DNA from: Oscillospiraceae bacterium
GTDB taxonomy: Bacteria > Bacillota > Clostridia > Oscillospirales > Acutalibacteraceae
Length of the DNA stretch: 50,836 bases
NCBI GenBank assembly: GCA_015065545.1
Contig: SVQA01000012.1
Location: 1 to 50,836, forward strand
Direction: 5' to 3'
Shown here: one piece after another, positions 1-8,412 of the stretch
How the letters are laid out: each line of letters opens with the position of its first letter
Numbering within the stretch: position 1 is the first letter of the stretch
Position numbers and translations under genes: made by a program
The notes under the pieces: generated by a model
Databases searched by the model: none
What the model saw: only the letters and a program-made list of their open reading frames with translations
Told to the model about the DNA's origin: nothing

Positions 1-780
1 ACACTTTGGTTGGTTTGAAGTCTATTTTTTAGTGTTGCACTTGTTATTATAATCTACCCTCCCTTGTGTAAAGGGAGGGGGACCGCTTGCGGTGGAGGGA
101 TTGTAAATTAGGGCGATTCGAGAATTGTACCTACAATTAAAAGGCTCCATCATTGAGGGAGCTGTTGAGCGTAGCGAAACTGAGGGAGTCCGAATCGCCC
201 GCGTAAGCAAAATCATCCCGTAGGGGCGATTCACGAATCGCCCGTAAACATTACCTCTTAATCCAACCTTTTTAGGAAGATTATACCTTCCCCTACATAA
301 CTCCTCCCGCCTTTCGTCAGAAGACGAAAGCCACCCTCCTTACAGATTAGGGCTTTTAAACCTCCCTCACCGAGGAAGCAGCATCGCCAAAAACGGCAGC
401 CTTCCCCTTGAGAGGAAGGCTTATTTTCCTCCTTCCTTTTGTTCCAATCCCGTAGGGGCGGATACCATCCGCCCTCAACATTCCCTCTGAACCAAACCTT
501 TAGGTAGGAGATGAAACTCCTCCCATGCAATACATATTGAGTCACTATCGTAAGGGCGGGTCTCCGTGCCCGTCCGTATACAATCTACCCTCTATGTAGG
601 GGCGATTCACGAATCGCCTGTGACCCTTTCCGCAAAACTAAACCTTTCGGGAGGTTCGTGAACCTCCCCTACAAAACTCCTCCCGTCACAGCTTCGCTGT
701 GCCACCCTCCTGGGTGAGGAGGGCTTTTTGGGCTCCTTCATTGAGGGAGCTGTCAGCGTAAGCTGACTGAGGGAGTAATA
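1..780. repeat. Composite palindromic intergenic repeat cluster, copy 1
   Basis: This gene-free stretch is a patchwork of short GC-rich hairpins, unlike the AT-rich DNA beside it. Clear palindromes include GGGCGATTC/GAATCGCCC at 224-243 and again at about 599-618, GGGAGGTTC/GAACCTCCC at 649-668, a CACAGC/GCTGTG hairpin near 687-699, and a CTCCTTCATTGAGGGAG-type module near 742-775. The same modules recur in inverted orientation at 4057-4370 and 6190-6650. Short open frames here follow the palindromes, have no good ribosome binding sites and change with the repeat, so I do not call genes. This resembles REP- or MITE-like intergenic repeats of gut Clostridia; no transposase is visible. Confidence 0.8.
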
Positions 781-799
781 TTACCATTTAATCATAATT

Positions 800-982
800 T
801 TAATATTTCAACATCACAGAAAAATCCCTATCAACAACATTGGTAAAATTTACATAAAATAAATTTTTCTCTTTATACGAAAAATAAAAGCTTCTGTCGT
901 TTAATTTGTGTTTGACTTCTGTGCCACTTATGAACTCTTGATTGTACTGATAATAGAAAATAAAAAATATAGTTCTTTTCAA
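800..982 (-). CDS. Possible small or remnant ORF (60 codons, TTG start)
   Basis: An AT-rich minus-strand frame rich in Phe, Tyr and Lys lies between the repeat cluster and the first scaffold gene. Its only usable start is TTG and I see no convincing ribosome binding site. The frame stays open a little upstream, so it could equally be the tail of a lost gene. No family is recognised. It is listed only because base composition here differs from the repeats and the reading frame looks protein-like. Confidence 0.2.
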   Translation of the reverse strand: MKRTIFFIFYYQYNQEFISGTEVKHKLNDRSFYFSYKEKNLFYVNFTNVVDRDFSVMLKY

Positions 983-1056
983 TGAACTTTCATTGATTAT
1001 TTTTTGATTTATTTCCTGAAAATCTATATTTGTATACCACTTTATATATTTACTAA

Positions 1057-1085
1057 TTGTTTTTTTAAAACTATTGTAGTATAAT
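1057..1085 (+). promoter_or_regulatory. Promoter of the double-cohesin gene
   Basis: TTGTTT at 1057-1062 and TATAAT at 1080-1085 are separated by 17 bases. Transcription would start near 1092, about 45 bases before the ATG at 1136, with AAAGGGAG at 1121-1128 as ribosome binding site. Confidence 0.65.
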
Positions 1086-1135
1086 TATTTTGGAAACATA
1101 TAAATGTGAAATCTATATGTAAAGGGAGAAATGAT

Positions 1136-2428
1136 ATGAAAAATCTATCCAAAAAATTATTGTCTTTATTTATTGCAGTTATGCTTCTGATGTTTTCCGT
1201 ACCCTTTGCTTTTGCCGAGGATAAGAATGCAGACGCTGGCTCAACAGTTGAGTACACCTTATCAATTGCTGATTCACAGCAGAAGATTACCGGAATTCAC
1301 TTTGAACTCTATTTCAATAAAGATGTTCTGAAGGTTAAGGATGTAAATACCGATAATCTTTCCGGCTCTACTGTAAATGCTGACGAGAACAATACAGGCA
1401 GAATCACTGTTGTAAACGGACTTATCAACGGCTCAAGAGGTCTTGTTTGTAAGGATAAAACTGCTTTGATTACTGTTACTTTTGAGGTTCTTAAGGCAGG
1501 TAACGCAGAGGTTTCTTATTATATTCCTTATATGTACGACTACGATATGGTGAATATCCATACATATACTCTTACAGAGGATATGAGCATCGACGGCACA
1601 ACTGTGAGCGAAAATGCCGTACCTGTGCTTGCTGATGTTAAAGAGCTTGAAAAGTCTATTCCCGGCTTTGACAGAGGCGATTTTAAGAACACAGCAGACG
1701 GCAAGGGCGGTTCTTCTGCTTCAACCGAGCCTGCAACAGAAACAGCAACCCAGAACTCTGAAGAGCCTTCTTCTGTGAACGTTTCCGACAATGCAGAGAA
1801 AAAAATTCTTGAGTATAAATTCTCGGTAGCAGATGCAACTCAGGCACTCTCAAACTTCAGAATCATCTACCTTTATAATGTCAATGCTCTTAAGCTTATG
1901 GATGTAGAGATTGTGAACTACAGTATGGACAATACAAGCATCAACTATGATAAAGCAGGTACAGGCAAAATCGTAGTCAGCAAGGGCTTTGGCGATAAAG
2001 AAGAGCCTCCCGTACTAAAAGACAGAACCGAAATCGTTAAGCTTACCTTTGAGGTAATTGGAGAGGGAAATTACGACATTAGATACTTCATTACAGAGAT
2101 GAAGGACACAGAGGACGTTTCTCTTTATAAATACACACTTACCGAAACAACTATCCTTGACGGTCAGATTATAAGCGAGAACAAAACTCCTGTTCTTGCA
2201 AATATTAACGAAATCCAGAGTGACGGTAATGATATTACCTTTGAGAACAGATCTGACGGTAAAGGCTCAGGCATAAAGCCCACAAAGCCTGCAGGTGAAT
2301 CAGGTAGCGAGCCCGCAACAAACAGCGGACTTATCATCGGAGTTGCTTGCGGCGGTATTATAATTGTTGCTGTAGTACTCCTTATTGTCTTCAAATCAAA
2401 GGGCGATAAAGATAACGACGAGGAATAA
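1136..2428 (+). CDS. Membrane-anchored scaffoldin-like protein with two cohesin-like modules
   Basis: This 430-residue secreted protein starts at ATG 1136, placed by AAAGGGAG seven bases upstream; an in-frame GTG at 1106 lacks one. A signal peptide ends near residue 27 (PFAFA|ED). Two related modules of about 140 residues follow (about 35-165 and 210-355). Each has the cohesin-like pattern of an early beta strand, a FxLxYN/YxYNxxxLKxxD core and a closing YTLTE...DG...SEN.xPVLA motif. A Ser/Thr/Glu linker separates them. The C-terminus has a 22-residue hydrophobic segment and a charged tail (KSKGDKDNDEE), with no LPXTG-type motif, so it is probably a simple membrane anchor. Cohesins bind dockerins, so a scaffold role is inferred. 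The modules differ clearly from the cohesins in the next two genes, suggesting another dockerin specificity. The next gene lacks an obvious promoter and may be co-transcribed. Confidence 0.75.
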   Translation: MKNLSKKLLSLFIAVMLLMFSVPFAFAEDKNADAGSTVEYTLSIADSQQKITGIHFELYFNKDVLKVKDVNTDNLSGSTVNADENNTGRITVVNGLINGSRGLVCKDKTALITVTFEVLKAGNAEVSYYIPYMYDYDMVNIHTYTLTEDMSIDGTTVSENAVPVLADVKELEKSIPGFDRGDFKNTADGKGGSSASTEPATETATQNSEEPSSVNVSDNAEKKILEYKFSVADATQALSNFRIIYLYNVNALKLMDVEIVNYSMDNTSINYDKAGTGKIVVSKGFGDKEEPPVLKDRTEIVKLTFEVIGEGNYDIRYFITEMKDTEDVSLYKYTLTETTILDGQIISENKTPVLANINEIQSDGNDITFENRSDGKGSGIKPTKPAGESGSEPATNSGLIIGVACGGIIIVAVVLLIVFKSKGDKDNDEE

Positions 2429-2462
2429 TACCCGTGATTTACTAATTCTTAAAAGGCAATTA

Positions 2463-2486
2463 CGGCTTTCCTGAAGTATGGAGCCG
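2463..2486 (+). promoter_or_regulatory. Intercistronic hairpin between scaffold genes
   Basis: CGGCT and AGCCG form a short imperfect stem in the 92-base gap before the second scaffold gene. It has no immediate T-run, so it is more like a processing or attenuation hairpin than a terminator. No TTGACA/TATAAT pair is visible in this gap, which supports read-through from 1136-2428. Confidence 0.25.
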
Positions 2487-2520
2487 AGAAATAAAAATAA
2501 TTTTTTAGGAGGAAAAGAAA

Positions 2521-3987
2521 ATGTCTAAAAAAATCTTAAGCATTGTTTTGGCACTCGTTATGCTTCTCGCAATGGGTACTGTAGCTTTAGTTTCTGTTTC
2601 TGCTGATCTGGCAACTCTTCCCGAGCAGCCCGCAGATACATACAGATACTATTTCTACTTGCCCGAGAAGTGGCTTAACGACTCAACAGCAACCACAGGT
2701 AATACCGCAGGTATCTACTGGTGGGAAGGCACAGACGCATGTGGCAGTTGGCCTGGCTATCAGGCTAACAAGGCAGACGTAGACGGTATTTACTACTACG
2801 ATGTACCCACAGATGTTACAACAATTCTCTGGAACAACTTCTTTGATGGCGGCGCAGACGTATATGCTCCCTACTACAAGGATGCTGTTCAGACTCGTAA
2901 CATCGGTACAGAGTACTACGATGCAGGCGAGAGCGATCTCTATCCCGAAGGCACAGAGAACTTCGACGGTATGATCTACATTGTTGACCGCGGAATCGCT
3001 GACTATAGCGATTACAGCGGTAAGATGCAGTTCGGCGGCGAGTGGTTCTACTACTACGGCAACGGCGAGTACGGTACATCCAAGGTTAAGGGCGAGAGCG
3101 AAATTCGTACAGATGAGTCTCTTAACTCACACCTCCCCTGGCCTGATGAGGAAATTCCCACAGAGACAACAACAGTTACTGAGCCTGAGACTACAACAAC
3201 TGAGGCTGCTCCCATTGCTACAACTACAACACAGGCAGCTCCTGTAGTTCCTGAAGGCTGCACAACAGACATCACATTTGCAGGCACAGAGGTTAAGTCC
3301 GCTTGTATTGATGAGACAATCACATACACAATGGACCTTACAGCTGCAAGACTCTTCGAAAACATTCAGGCTGTTGTTAATTATGACAGCACAGTTCTCG
3401 AGCTCGTTAGAATTAAGTCTGACGATCCCGACGTAGCTGACTGGGAAGTTGAAGGTCCTGTAAGATGCCCCAACCTTGAGGGTGTTATCTTCAATGCAGG
3501 TACAGAGGGTCTCGTTAAGTTCAACGCATCCAAGGTTTCCGGCTACAACTTCAAGGAAGCTAAGAACCTCGTAACACTCGAGTTCGTAGTTCTTGCAGAG
3601 GGCGCAACAACAATCTCTACAGTAATCGAAGAGATGACAATCAAGGGCGACGGCACAGAGTCCTACTTCACAGGTGGCCAGGCTGTTATCACAGAGGGCA
3701 TCACAATTGTTGAGGATCTCGAAGTTCCCGTACACATCTTCACAACTACAACAGAAGAGAAGACAACTGTAACAAACACTCCTTCTGCTTCCGAAATTAC
3801 GGAAACACAGTATATGTATACAGCTCCTTCATTTACTCCTGATCCCACAGTTGTTACAGGAACTACTGTAACAGGCGAGCTTGATGTACCTCCCACAGGT
3901 GCAACATCTTATATTTATATTGCGATTTTTGTAATGACATTTATCGCAGGCGGTATAATTGTTCTTCGCAAGAAGGCTAACGACTAA
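2521..3987 (+). CDS. Cell-wall-anchored scaffoldin: starch-binding-like domain plus cohesin (copy A)
   Basis: A 488-residue surface protein preceded by TAGGAGGAAAAG. The signal peptide ends near residue 28 (SVSA|DL). Residues about 40-190 form an aromatic-rich domain with WWEGTD...SWPG, VTTILWNN and GGEWFYYYGNGEYG; the W..WPG pattern is typical of CBM26/25-like starch-binding modules. A Thr/Pro linker (about 212-245) leads to a cohesin (about 250-400) with ITYTMDLTA, NIQAVVNYDSTVLELV, LVTLEFVV and AVITEG. The C-terminus has PPTGA, a hydrophobic span and RKKAND, the layout of a sortase sorting signal with PPTG in place of LPXTG. No sortase gene is in the window. The likely role is to hold dockerin-bearing starch enzymes or binders at the surface. 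It is a close paralogue of 4639-6120; cohesin identity is very high, while linkers and tails differ. Confidence 0.85.
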   Translation: MSKKILSIVLALVMLLAMGTVALVSVSADLATLPEQPADTYRYYFYLPEKWLNDSTATTGNTAGIYWWEGTDACGSWPGYQANKADVDGIYYYDVPTDVTTILWNNFFDGGADVYAPYYKDAVQTRNIGTEYYDAGESDLYPEGTENFDGMIYIVDRGIADYSDYSGKMQFGGEWFYYYGNGEYGTSKVKGESEIRTDESLNSHLPWPDEEIPTETTTVTEPETTTTEAAPIATTTTQAAPVVPEGCTTDITFAGTEVKSACIDETITYTMDLTAARLFENIQAVVNYDSTVLELVRIKSDDPDVADWEVEGPVRCPNLEGVIFNAGTEGLVKFNASKVSGYNFKEAKNLVTLEFVVLAEGATTISTVIEEMTIKGDGTESYFTGGQAVITEGITIVEDLEVPVHIFTTTTEEKTTVTNTPSASEITETQYMYTAPSFTPDPTVVTGTTVTGELDVPPTGATSYIYIAIFVMTFIAGGIIVLRKKAND

Positions 3988-4028
3988 TTATTAATAAAAA
4001 CTTAAAATCTTCGTGATTTATGCTTTTT

Positions 4029-4056
4029 CGCCCCTTCTTTTTGGAGGGGCGTTTTT
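4029..4056 (+). terminator. Rho-independent terminator after scaffoldin copy A
   Basis: CGCCCCT pairs with AGGGGCG (4029-4035 with 4045-4051), followed by TTTTT. The same hairpin context follows copy B. Confidence 0.85.
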
Positions 4057-4370
4057 GCACTTGTTGTGACAGCTCCATCTGGGAGGGTGACATTAAGCCC
4101 TCCTCTTAGAGGAAATTCTATTGTTAGGGGAAATGTCCCGAAGGGACAAAAGGGTTGCCGCTTTCGCAGAAAGGATGGCACAGCGAAGCTGTGGCGGGAG
4201 GAGTTTGTAGGGGAGGTTCACGAACCTTCCGAAAGGTTTAGTTTTACGGAAAGGGTTACGGGCGATTCATGAATCGCCCCTACGAGATTGGAACAAAAGG
4301 AGGGAGCCATTAAGCCTCTCATTGAGGAAAATTCCCTGTTAGGTGAAATGTCTATGGCAAAATCTGCCTT
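4057..4370. repeat. Composite palindromic repeat cluster, copy 2
   Basis: This is largely the reverse complement of modules at about 590-740. It holds CACAGCGAAGCTGTG near 4180-4193, GAGGTTCACGAACCTT near 4213-4228, GGGCGATTC/GAATCGCCC at 4260-4279, and a GGAGGGAGCCATTAAGCC segment. An open frame across it simply traverses the hairpins and is not called. The rest of the gap, 4371-4553, is plain AT-rich DNA with nothing else I recognise before the promoter at 4554. Confidence 0.8.
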
Positions 4371-4553
4371 CGTCTTTTTATCAGTAGATTTTTAATGTAC
4401 ATAGGTAAAATATAATCATCCCGAAAATCTCAGCCTGCAGTTACTAAATAAAAAGTCGGAAAAAGTTTATGCTTGCAAAAAAATAAATATTGCATAATTT
4501 GTGGCAAAAAAGATACTTTTTGTAAATGAGAGGTTTAAAATACCTTCTTATAC

Positions 4554-4582
4554 TTGACATTTGCATTAGGTTGAGCTAAAAT
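4554..4582 (+). promoter_or_regulatory. Promoter of scaffoldin copy B
   Basis: TTGACA at 4554-4559 and TAAAAT at 4577-4582, 17 bases apart. Copy B therefore has its own promoter, unlike copy A. The leader of about 50 bases ends in TAGGAGGAAAAG before the ATG at 4639. Confidence 0.75.
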
Positions 4583-4638
4583 ATATATGCCGAATTCCGT
4601 TCGGTAAAATAGTACTATTTTATTAGGAGGAAAAGAAA

Positions 4639-6120
4639 ATGTCCAAAAAAATCTTAAGCATTGTTTTGGCACTCGTTATGGTACTGGCTATGGGTACTGT
4701 AGCTTTAGTTTCTGTTTCTGCTGATCTGGCAACTCTTCCCGAGCAGCCTGCAGATACATACAGATACTATTTCTACATGCCTGAGCAGTGGCTTAACGAC
4801 TCAACAGCAACCACAGGTAATACCGCAGGTATCTACTGGTGGGAAGGCACAGATGCACACGGCGGCTGGCCCGGCGTTGCAGCAAACGAGGCAGACGCAC
4901 CCGGTGTATACTACTACGACGTACCCACAGATGTTACAACAATCATCTGGAACAACTTCTTCGATGGCGGTGCAGATATTTCTGCTCCTTACTATCCTGA
5001 TGCTATCCAGACACGTAACATCGGTACAGAGTACTACGATGCAGGCGAGAGCGATCTCTATCCCGAAGGCACAGAGAACTTCGACGGTATGATCTATGTT
5101 GTTGACTTCGGTATCTATGATTACAACGATTACAGCAAGAAGATGCAGTTCGGTGGCGAGTGGTTCTACTACTACGGCAACGGCGAGTACGGCACATCCA
5201 AGGTTAAGGGTGAGAGCGAAGTACGCACAGAGCGCGTTATGAACGAAGAGCTCGGTATGCCCATTGATAAGGGTGACCCCAACGCAACAACTGAGTCTAC
5301 AGTAACAGAGCCCCAGCCCACAACTACAACAGAGCCCGCTCCTATTGCTACAACTACAACACAGGCAGCTCCTGTAGTTCCTGATGGCTGCACAACAGAC
5401 ATCACATTTGCTGGCACAGAGGTTAAGTCCGCTTGTATTGATGAGACAATCACTTACACAATGGACCTCACAGCAGCAAGACTCTTCGAAAACATCCAGG
5501 CTGTTGTTACTTATGACAGCACAGTTCTCGAGCTCGTTAGAATTAAGTCTGACGATCCTGACGTAGCTGACTGGGAAGTAGAAGGTCCTGTAAGATGCCC
5601 CAACCTTGAGGGTGTTATCTTCAACGCAGGCACAGACGGTCTCGTTAAGTTCAACGCATCCAAGGTTTCCGGCTACAACTTCAAGGAAGCTAAGAACCTC
5701 GTAACACTCGAGTTCAAGGTAATCGCAGAGGGTGCAACAGCAATCTCTACAGTAATCGAAGAGATGACAATCAAGGGTGACGGCACAGAGTCCTACTTCA
5801 CAGGTGGCCAGGCTGTTATTACAGAGGGCATCACAATTGTTGAGGATCTCCAGGTTCCTGATCATCCCGTTCCCACAACAACAACTGAGAAGGTAACAAC
5901 TACAGCAGAAGTTAAGACAACAGTTACAGCTTCTGATGTTAAGACAACAGCTACAGTTGGTGAGCCTATTACTAACCCCACAAACGAGGTTGGTACAACA
6001 GGCACAGGTGAAGTTGTTGCTCCTCCCACAGGTGCAGCAGCATACATCTACATTGCAATCGCTATCATGGCTATGGCAGCATGCGCAGTAGTTGTTCTTC
6101 GCAAGAAGGCTAACGGCTAA
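4639..6120 (+). CDS. Cell-wall-anchored scaffoldin: starch-binding-like domain plus cohesin (copy B)
   Basis: This 493-residue paralogue of 2521-3987 has the same order: signal peptide to about residue 28, aromatic starch-binding-like domain (WWEGTDAHGGWPG, IIWNNFFDGG, GGEWFYYYGNGEYG), Thr-rich linker, cohesin (about 255-405), a longer Thr/Val stalk, APPTGA, a hydrophobic span and RKKANG. Homology starts almost exactly at the ribosome binding site, while the upstream DNA differs. The cohesin is nearly identical to copy A, so both probably bind the same dockerins. Differences concentrate in surface loops of the starch-binding-like domain (YQANKADV versus VAANEADA) and in the stalk. Tandem duplication through the flanking repeats followed by local divergence is a reasonable inference. 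Confidence 0.85.
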   Translation: MSKKILSIVLALVMVLAMGTVALVSVSADLATLPEQPADTYRYYFYMPEQWLNDSTATTGNTAGIYWWEGTDAHGGWPGVAANEADAPGVYYYDVPTDVTTIIWNNFFDGGADISAPYYPDAIQTRNIGTEYYDAGESDLYPEGTENFDGMIYVVDFGIYDYNDYSKKMQFGGEWFYYYGNGEYGTSKVKGESEVRTERVMNEELGMPIDKGDPNATTESTVTEPQPTTTTEPAPIATTTTQAAPVVPDGCTTDITFAGTEVKSACIDETITYTMDLTAARLFENIQAVVTYDSTVLELVRIKSDDPDVADWEVEGPVRCPNLEGVIFNAGTDGLVKFNASKVSGYNFKEAKNLVTLEFKVIAEGATAISTVIEEMTIKGDGTESYFTGGQAVITEGITIVEDLQVPDHPVPTTTTEKVTTTAEVKTTVTASDVKTTATVGEPITNPTNEVGTTGTGEVVAPPTGAAAYIYIAIAIMAMAACAVVVLRKKANG

Positions 6121-6160
6121 TTCTAAATAAAATCAAGAATCCTTGTGATTTATGCTTTTT

Positions 6161-6188
6161 CGCCCCTCCGTTTCGGAGGGGCGTTTTT
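6161..6188 (+). terminator. Rho-independent terminator after scaffoldin copy B
   Basis: A perfect 10-bp stem (CGCCCCTCCG with CGGAGGGGCG), a TTT loop and a TTTTT tail. Confidence 0.9.
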
Positions 6189-6189
6189 C

Positions 6190-6650
6190 TTTGCTCTTGT
6201 TGTGCCAGATTCCTCGGGGAGGGAGCCATTAAGCCCTCCTCTGTGAGGGAGAAATGTTGTAGGGGAAAGTATCATCTTCCCGAAATGATTTGTTTAGAAG
6301 GAAGATGTTTTGTAGGGGAGGTTCACGAACCTCCCGAAAGGTTTAGTTTTGCGGAAAGAGTTACGGGCTATTCGTGAATCGCCCCTACATAGAGGGTAGA
6401 TTGTATACGGACGGGCACGGAGACCCGCTCCTACGGGATTGAAACAAAAGGAGGGAGCCATTAAGCCCTCCTCGTTGAGGAGGGTGGCACAGCGAAGCTG
6501 TGACGGGAGGAGTGGGTGAAGTTATAGATAAAAGGGAAGGTGGAAGAAATAATAGGTTTAACTCCCTCCGTCTTTGCCTGTGGCAAATCCAGCAACCTCA
6601 ATGATGGAGCCATGTTAGGCTTCTCCTTGAGGAGAGGCTCTGCCGAAGGC
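6190..6650. repeat. Composite palindromic repeat cluster, copy 3
   Basis: Same orientation as copy 2. It contains GGGGAGGTTCACGAACCTCCC near 6314-6334, an imperfect GGGCTATTC/GAATCGCCC near 6365-6384, a GGACGGGCACGGAGACCCGC module near 6409-6430, GGAGGGAGCCATTAAGCCC near 6451-6470 and CACAGCGAAGCTGTGACGGG near 6487-6506. The tail, 6520-6700, holds further degenerate CTCCTTGAGGAG-like pieces. No gene is supported before the spoIIP start at 6850. Confidence 0.8.
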
Positions 6651-6849
6651 GATGGTGAGGTGTAGGACACGAATGTGTCTGTTTATGGCTTGTTGTCACT
6701 TCATCCGTCTTGCTTCGCAATCCACCTTTCTCTGTGAGAAAACCTTACTTTCAGCGAAAGTTTCTGTGAGAGTTATTCTCCCTATAAAGGTATATCCAAA
6801 TAATAATCTGCATACTTATAAATGTGATTTCTATTTGGGTGGTGATTTG

Positions 6850-7926
6850 GTGCTTCGAAGCTTTAAAAACATTTTATGTGTTTTGGTGGCTTTTTTTCTT
6901 GTAACCATAGGAATTATGTGCCTGTGGACAAGGATTCGTGACGAGAATTTCTCCGAAAAACAGGTTATGCTTGCCGCAGCAGCACTGACAATGCCCAATG
7001 GTAGTGTTGATGGAGCATCTGTGAAGAATAAGGTTCACAATTCCCAGAAGCAGACGGAGAATAATAACAAGGCTTTGCCGGTTATCAAAACTAAAGCTTC
7101 TGCTGTTTTTAGCGAAAATCCATCAATTTATGCTGATGAGGCACATTATCCTGTGTTAGAGACTACCTATTCAAATGGTGAATTTGGCTTTAACAATTTC
7201 TTTGTGAAAAATACGACGGGCTACGAATTTGATATTGGCAGATACCTTAATCGCTCTTTGGGATTTGATTTTGAAAAAAGCAACAAGGTGCAGGTGCTTA
7301 TTGTTCATACCCATACAACTGAAAGCTATCTTACATACGACGCCGGTTTCTATCACGAGAGCTTTCATTCCAGAAGTGAAGACCCCGAGAAGAATATGGT
7401 TAGAGTGGGAGAGGCTCTGCGGCAGGGTTTGGAAGCACAGGGGATTGGTGTTGTTCACGCAACTGAAGTTCACGACAGCCCACAGTATGACGGAGCTTAT
7501 TACAGAAGCTATGATACTATAGAAAAGTATCTGAAGATGTATCCGGATATTAAGGTTGTACTGGATTTGCATCGGGATTCTATAGGTTATGGCTCTGAGG
7601 GAGGCAAGGTTAAGCCCACATTTACTGCCAACGGAAAGAAAGCTGCACAGATTATGATAATGGCAGGCTATGACCCCGACGGCTATTATGATTTTCCTTT
7701 CTGGCAGGATAATCTGACCTTTGCTCTTAAAATTCAGGACACGGCAGAGAATATGTATCCCGGTATGACAAGACCGCTTTATTTTGGAAACTTTGCATAT
7801 AATATGAATGTTAACAACGGTTCTTTGCTTATTGAGGTGGGAACGGATGCGAATACTCTTGAGGAGGCAGTATATACAGGAGAATTATTATCAAATGTGC
7901 TCTCAAAGGTATTGCAAAGCGGTTGA
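6850..7926 (+). CDS. spoIIP: Stage II sporulation protein P (SpoIIP), peptidoglycan hydrolase
   Basis: In Bacillus, SpoIIP works with SpoIID and SpoIIM to remove septal peptidoglycan during engulfment; it is an amidase and endopeptidase. The call rests on HTHTTES (His153, His155, Glu158), DLHRD (239-243) and EVGTDANT (Glu329), the metal-site signature of this family. An N-terminal hydrophobic segment (about 10-30) anchors it. The frame is open from 6652, but that part crosses repeat DNA; GTG 6850 with GGGTGGTG upstream gives a normal 358-residue protein. A promoter for the next gene overlaps its stop codon. It implies a sporulating organism. Confidence 0.88.
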   Translation: MLRSFKNILCVLVAFFLVTIGIMCLWTRIRDENFSEKQVMLAAAALTMPNGSVDGASVKNKVHNSQKQTENNNKALPVIKTKASAVFSENPSIYADEAHYPVLETTYSNGEFGFNNFFVKNTTGYEFDIGRYLNRSLGFDFEKSNKVQVLIVHTHTTESYLTYDAGFYHESFHSRSEDPEKNMVRVGEALRQGLEAQGIGVVHATEVHDSPQYDGAYYRSYDTIEKYLKMYPDIKVVLDLHRDSIGYGSEGGKVKPTFTANGKKAAQIMIMAGYDPDGYYDFPFWQDNLTFALKIQDTAENMYPGMTRPLYFGNFAYNMNVNNGSLLIEVGTDANTLEEAVYTGELLSNVLSKVLQSG

Positions 7927-7952
7927 CATTTTGGTATACTATATTAGATAAT
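7923..7952 (+). promoter_or_regulatory. Promoter overlapping the spoIIP stop codon
   Basis: TTGACA at 7923-7928 contains the spoIIP stop; GATAAT at 7947-7952 follows after 18 bases. It would drive the small membrane protein, dusB and glyA. Confidence 0.55.
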
Positions 7953-7976
7953 AGGGACGAATTTGGAGTTTTGAAA

Positions 7977-8411
7977 ATGAAATTCAGAAGTATTGCTCAA
8001 AACTTGATAATTACAGCCCTTTTAGCTGTTTTGGTGCTTTTAGGGTCGGTATCGGTTTTTGCAGAAACCGAAAGCTATACCGAGATTTTTCCCGAAGAAA
8101 CCTCACAAATAAGTTCTTCTGAGAGTATTCCTGAAAATACAGAAAGAACCTTGCCCGAGGTAGACCGTGCTGATTTGGAGATACCGAAGGCAATCGGCTC
8201 AGTAAGTGAAAAGGATGAGCCTACACTTACGGCAGGCTTTGTGTTATGGATAATTTTAGGTGTAGCTGTAGCGGCCTTGCTTGCTGTTATACTTACATCC
8301 AAGACAAAAGCATATCGTTCAGGCGGAAAAAAACGCTACTCCACAGGTAATAAGATGAGCACCAAAACTCACCTTTTAAACGAAAAGTATTATCATAAAA
8401 AACGCAAGTAA
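7977..8411 (+). CDS. Small secreted or membrane protein of unknown function
   Basis: This 144-residue protein is not recognised. ATG 7977 is preferred over an upstream in-frame ATG because TTTGGAG lies just before it and the resulting N-terminus is a good signal sequence ending near residue 29 (SVFA|ET). A Ser/Glu-rich segment (30-90) precedes a transmembrane helix (about 93-116) and a basic tail rich in Lys, Arg and Tyr. The topology would be outside acidic, inside basic. It ends one base before dusB, so the two are probably translated from one message. Confidence 0.7.
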   Translation: MKFRSIAQNLIITALLAVLVLLGSVSVFAETESYTEIFPEETSQISSSESIPENTERTLPEVDRADLEIPKAIGSVSEKDEPTLTAGFVLWIILGVAVAALLAVILTSKTKAYRSGGKKRYSTGNKMSTKTHLLNEKYYHKKRK

Positions 8412-8412
8412 T

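Noticed and set aside
258..545. Minus-strand ORF of 95 codons in repeat cluster 1
   Set aside because: It runs through several GC-rich hairpins, has no ribosome binding site and no recognisable protein features; the same applies to frames at 22-234, 4066-4272 and 6461-6670.
4801..5865. Long Cys-rich minus-strand open frame inside scaffoldin copy B (and a similar one at 3127-3735)
   Set aside because: It is antisense to an obvious secreted protein, arises from its Thr/Ala/Val codon bias, and recurs in the paralogue only because of the duplication.
1..6650. Insertion sequence or transposon carrying the scaffold genes
   Set aside because: Inverted repeat clusters are present but no transposase, target-site duplication or clean terminal inverted repeat was found.
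6652..6849. N-terminal extension of SpoIIP
   Set aside because: The extra 66 codons come from repeat DNA, are Cys/Arg-rich and lack a ribosome binding site; GTG 6850 has GGGTGGTG.
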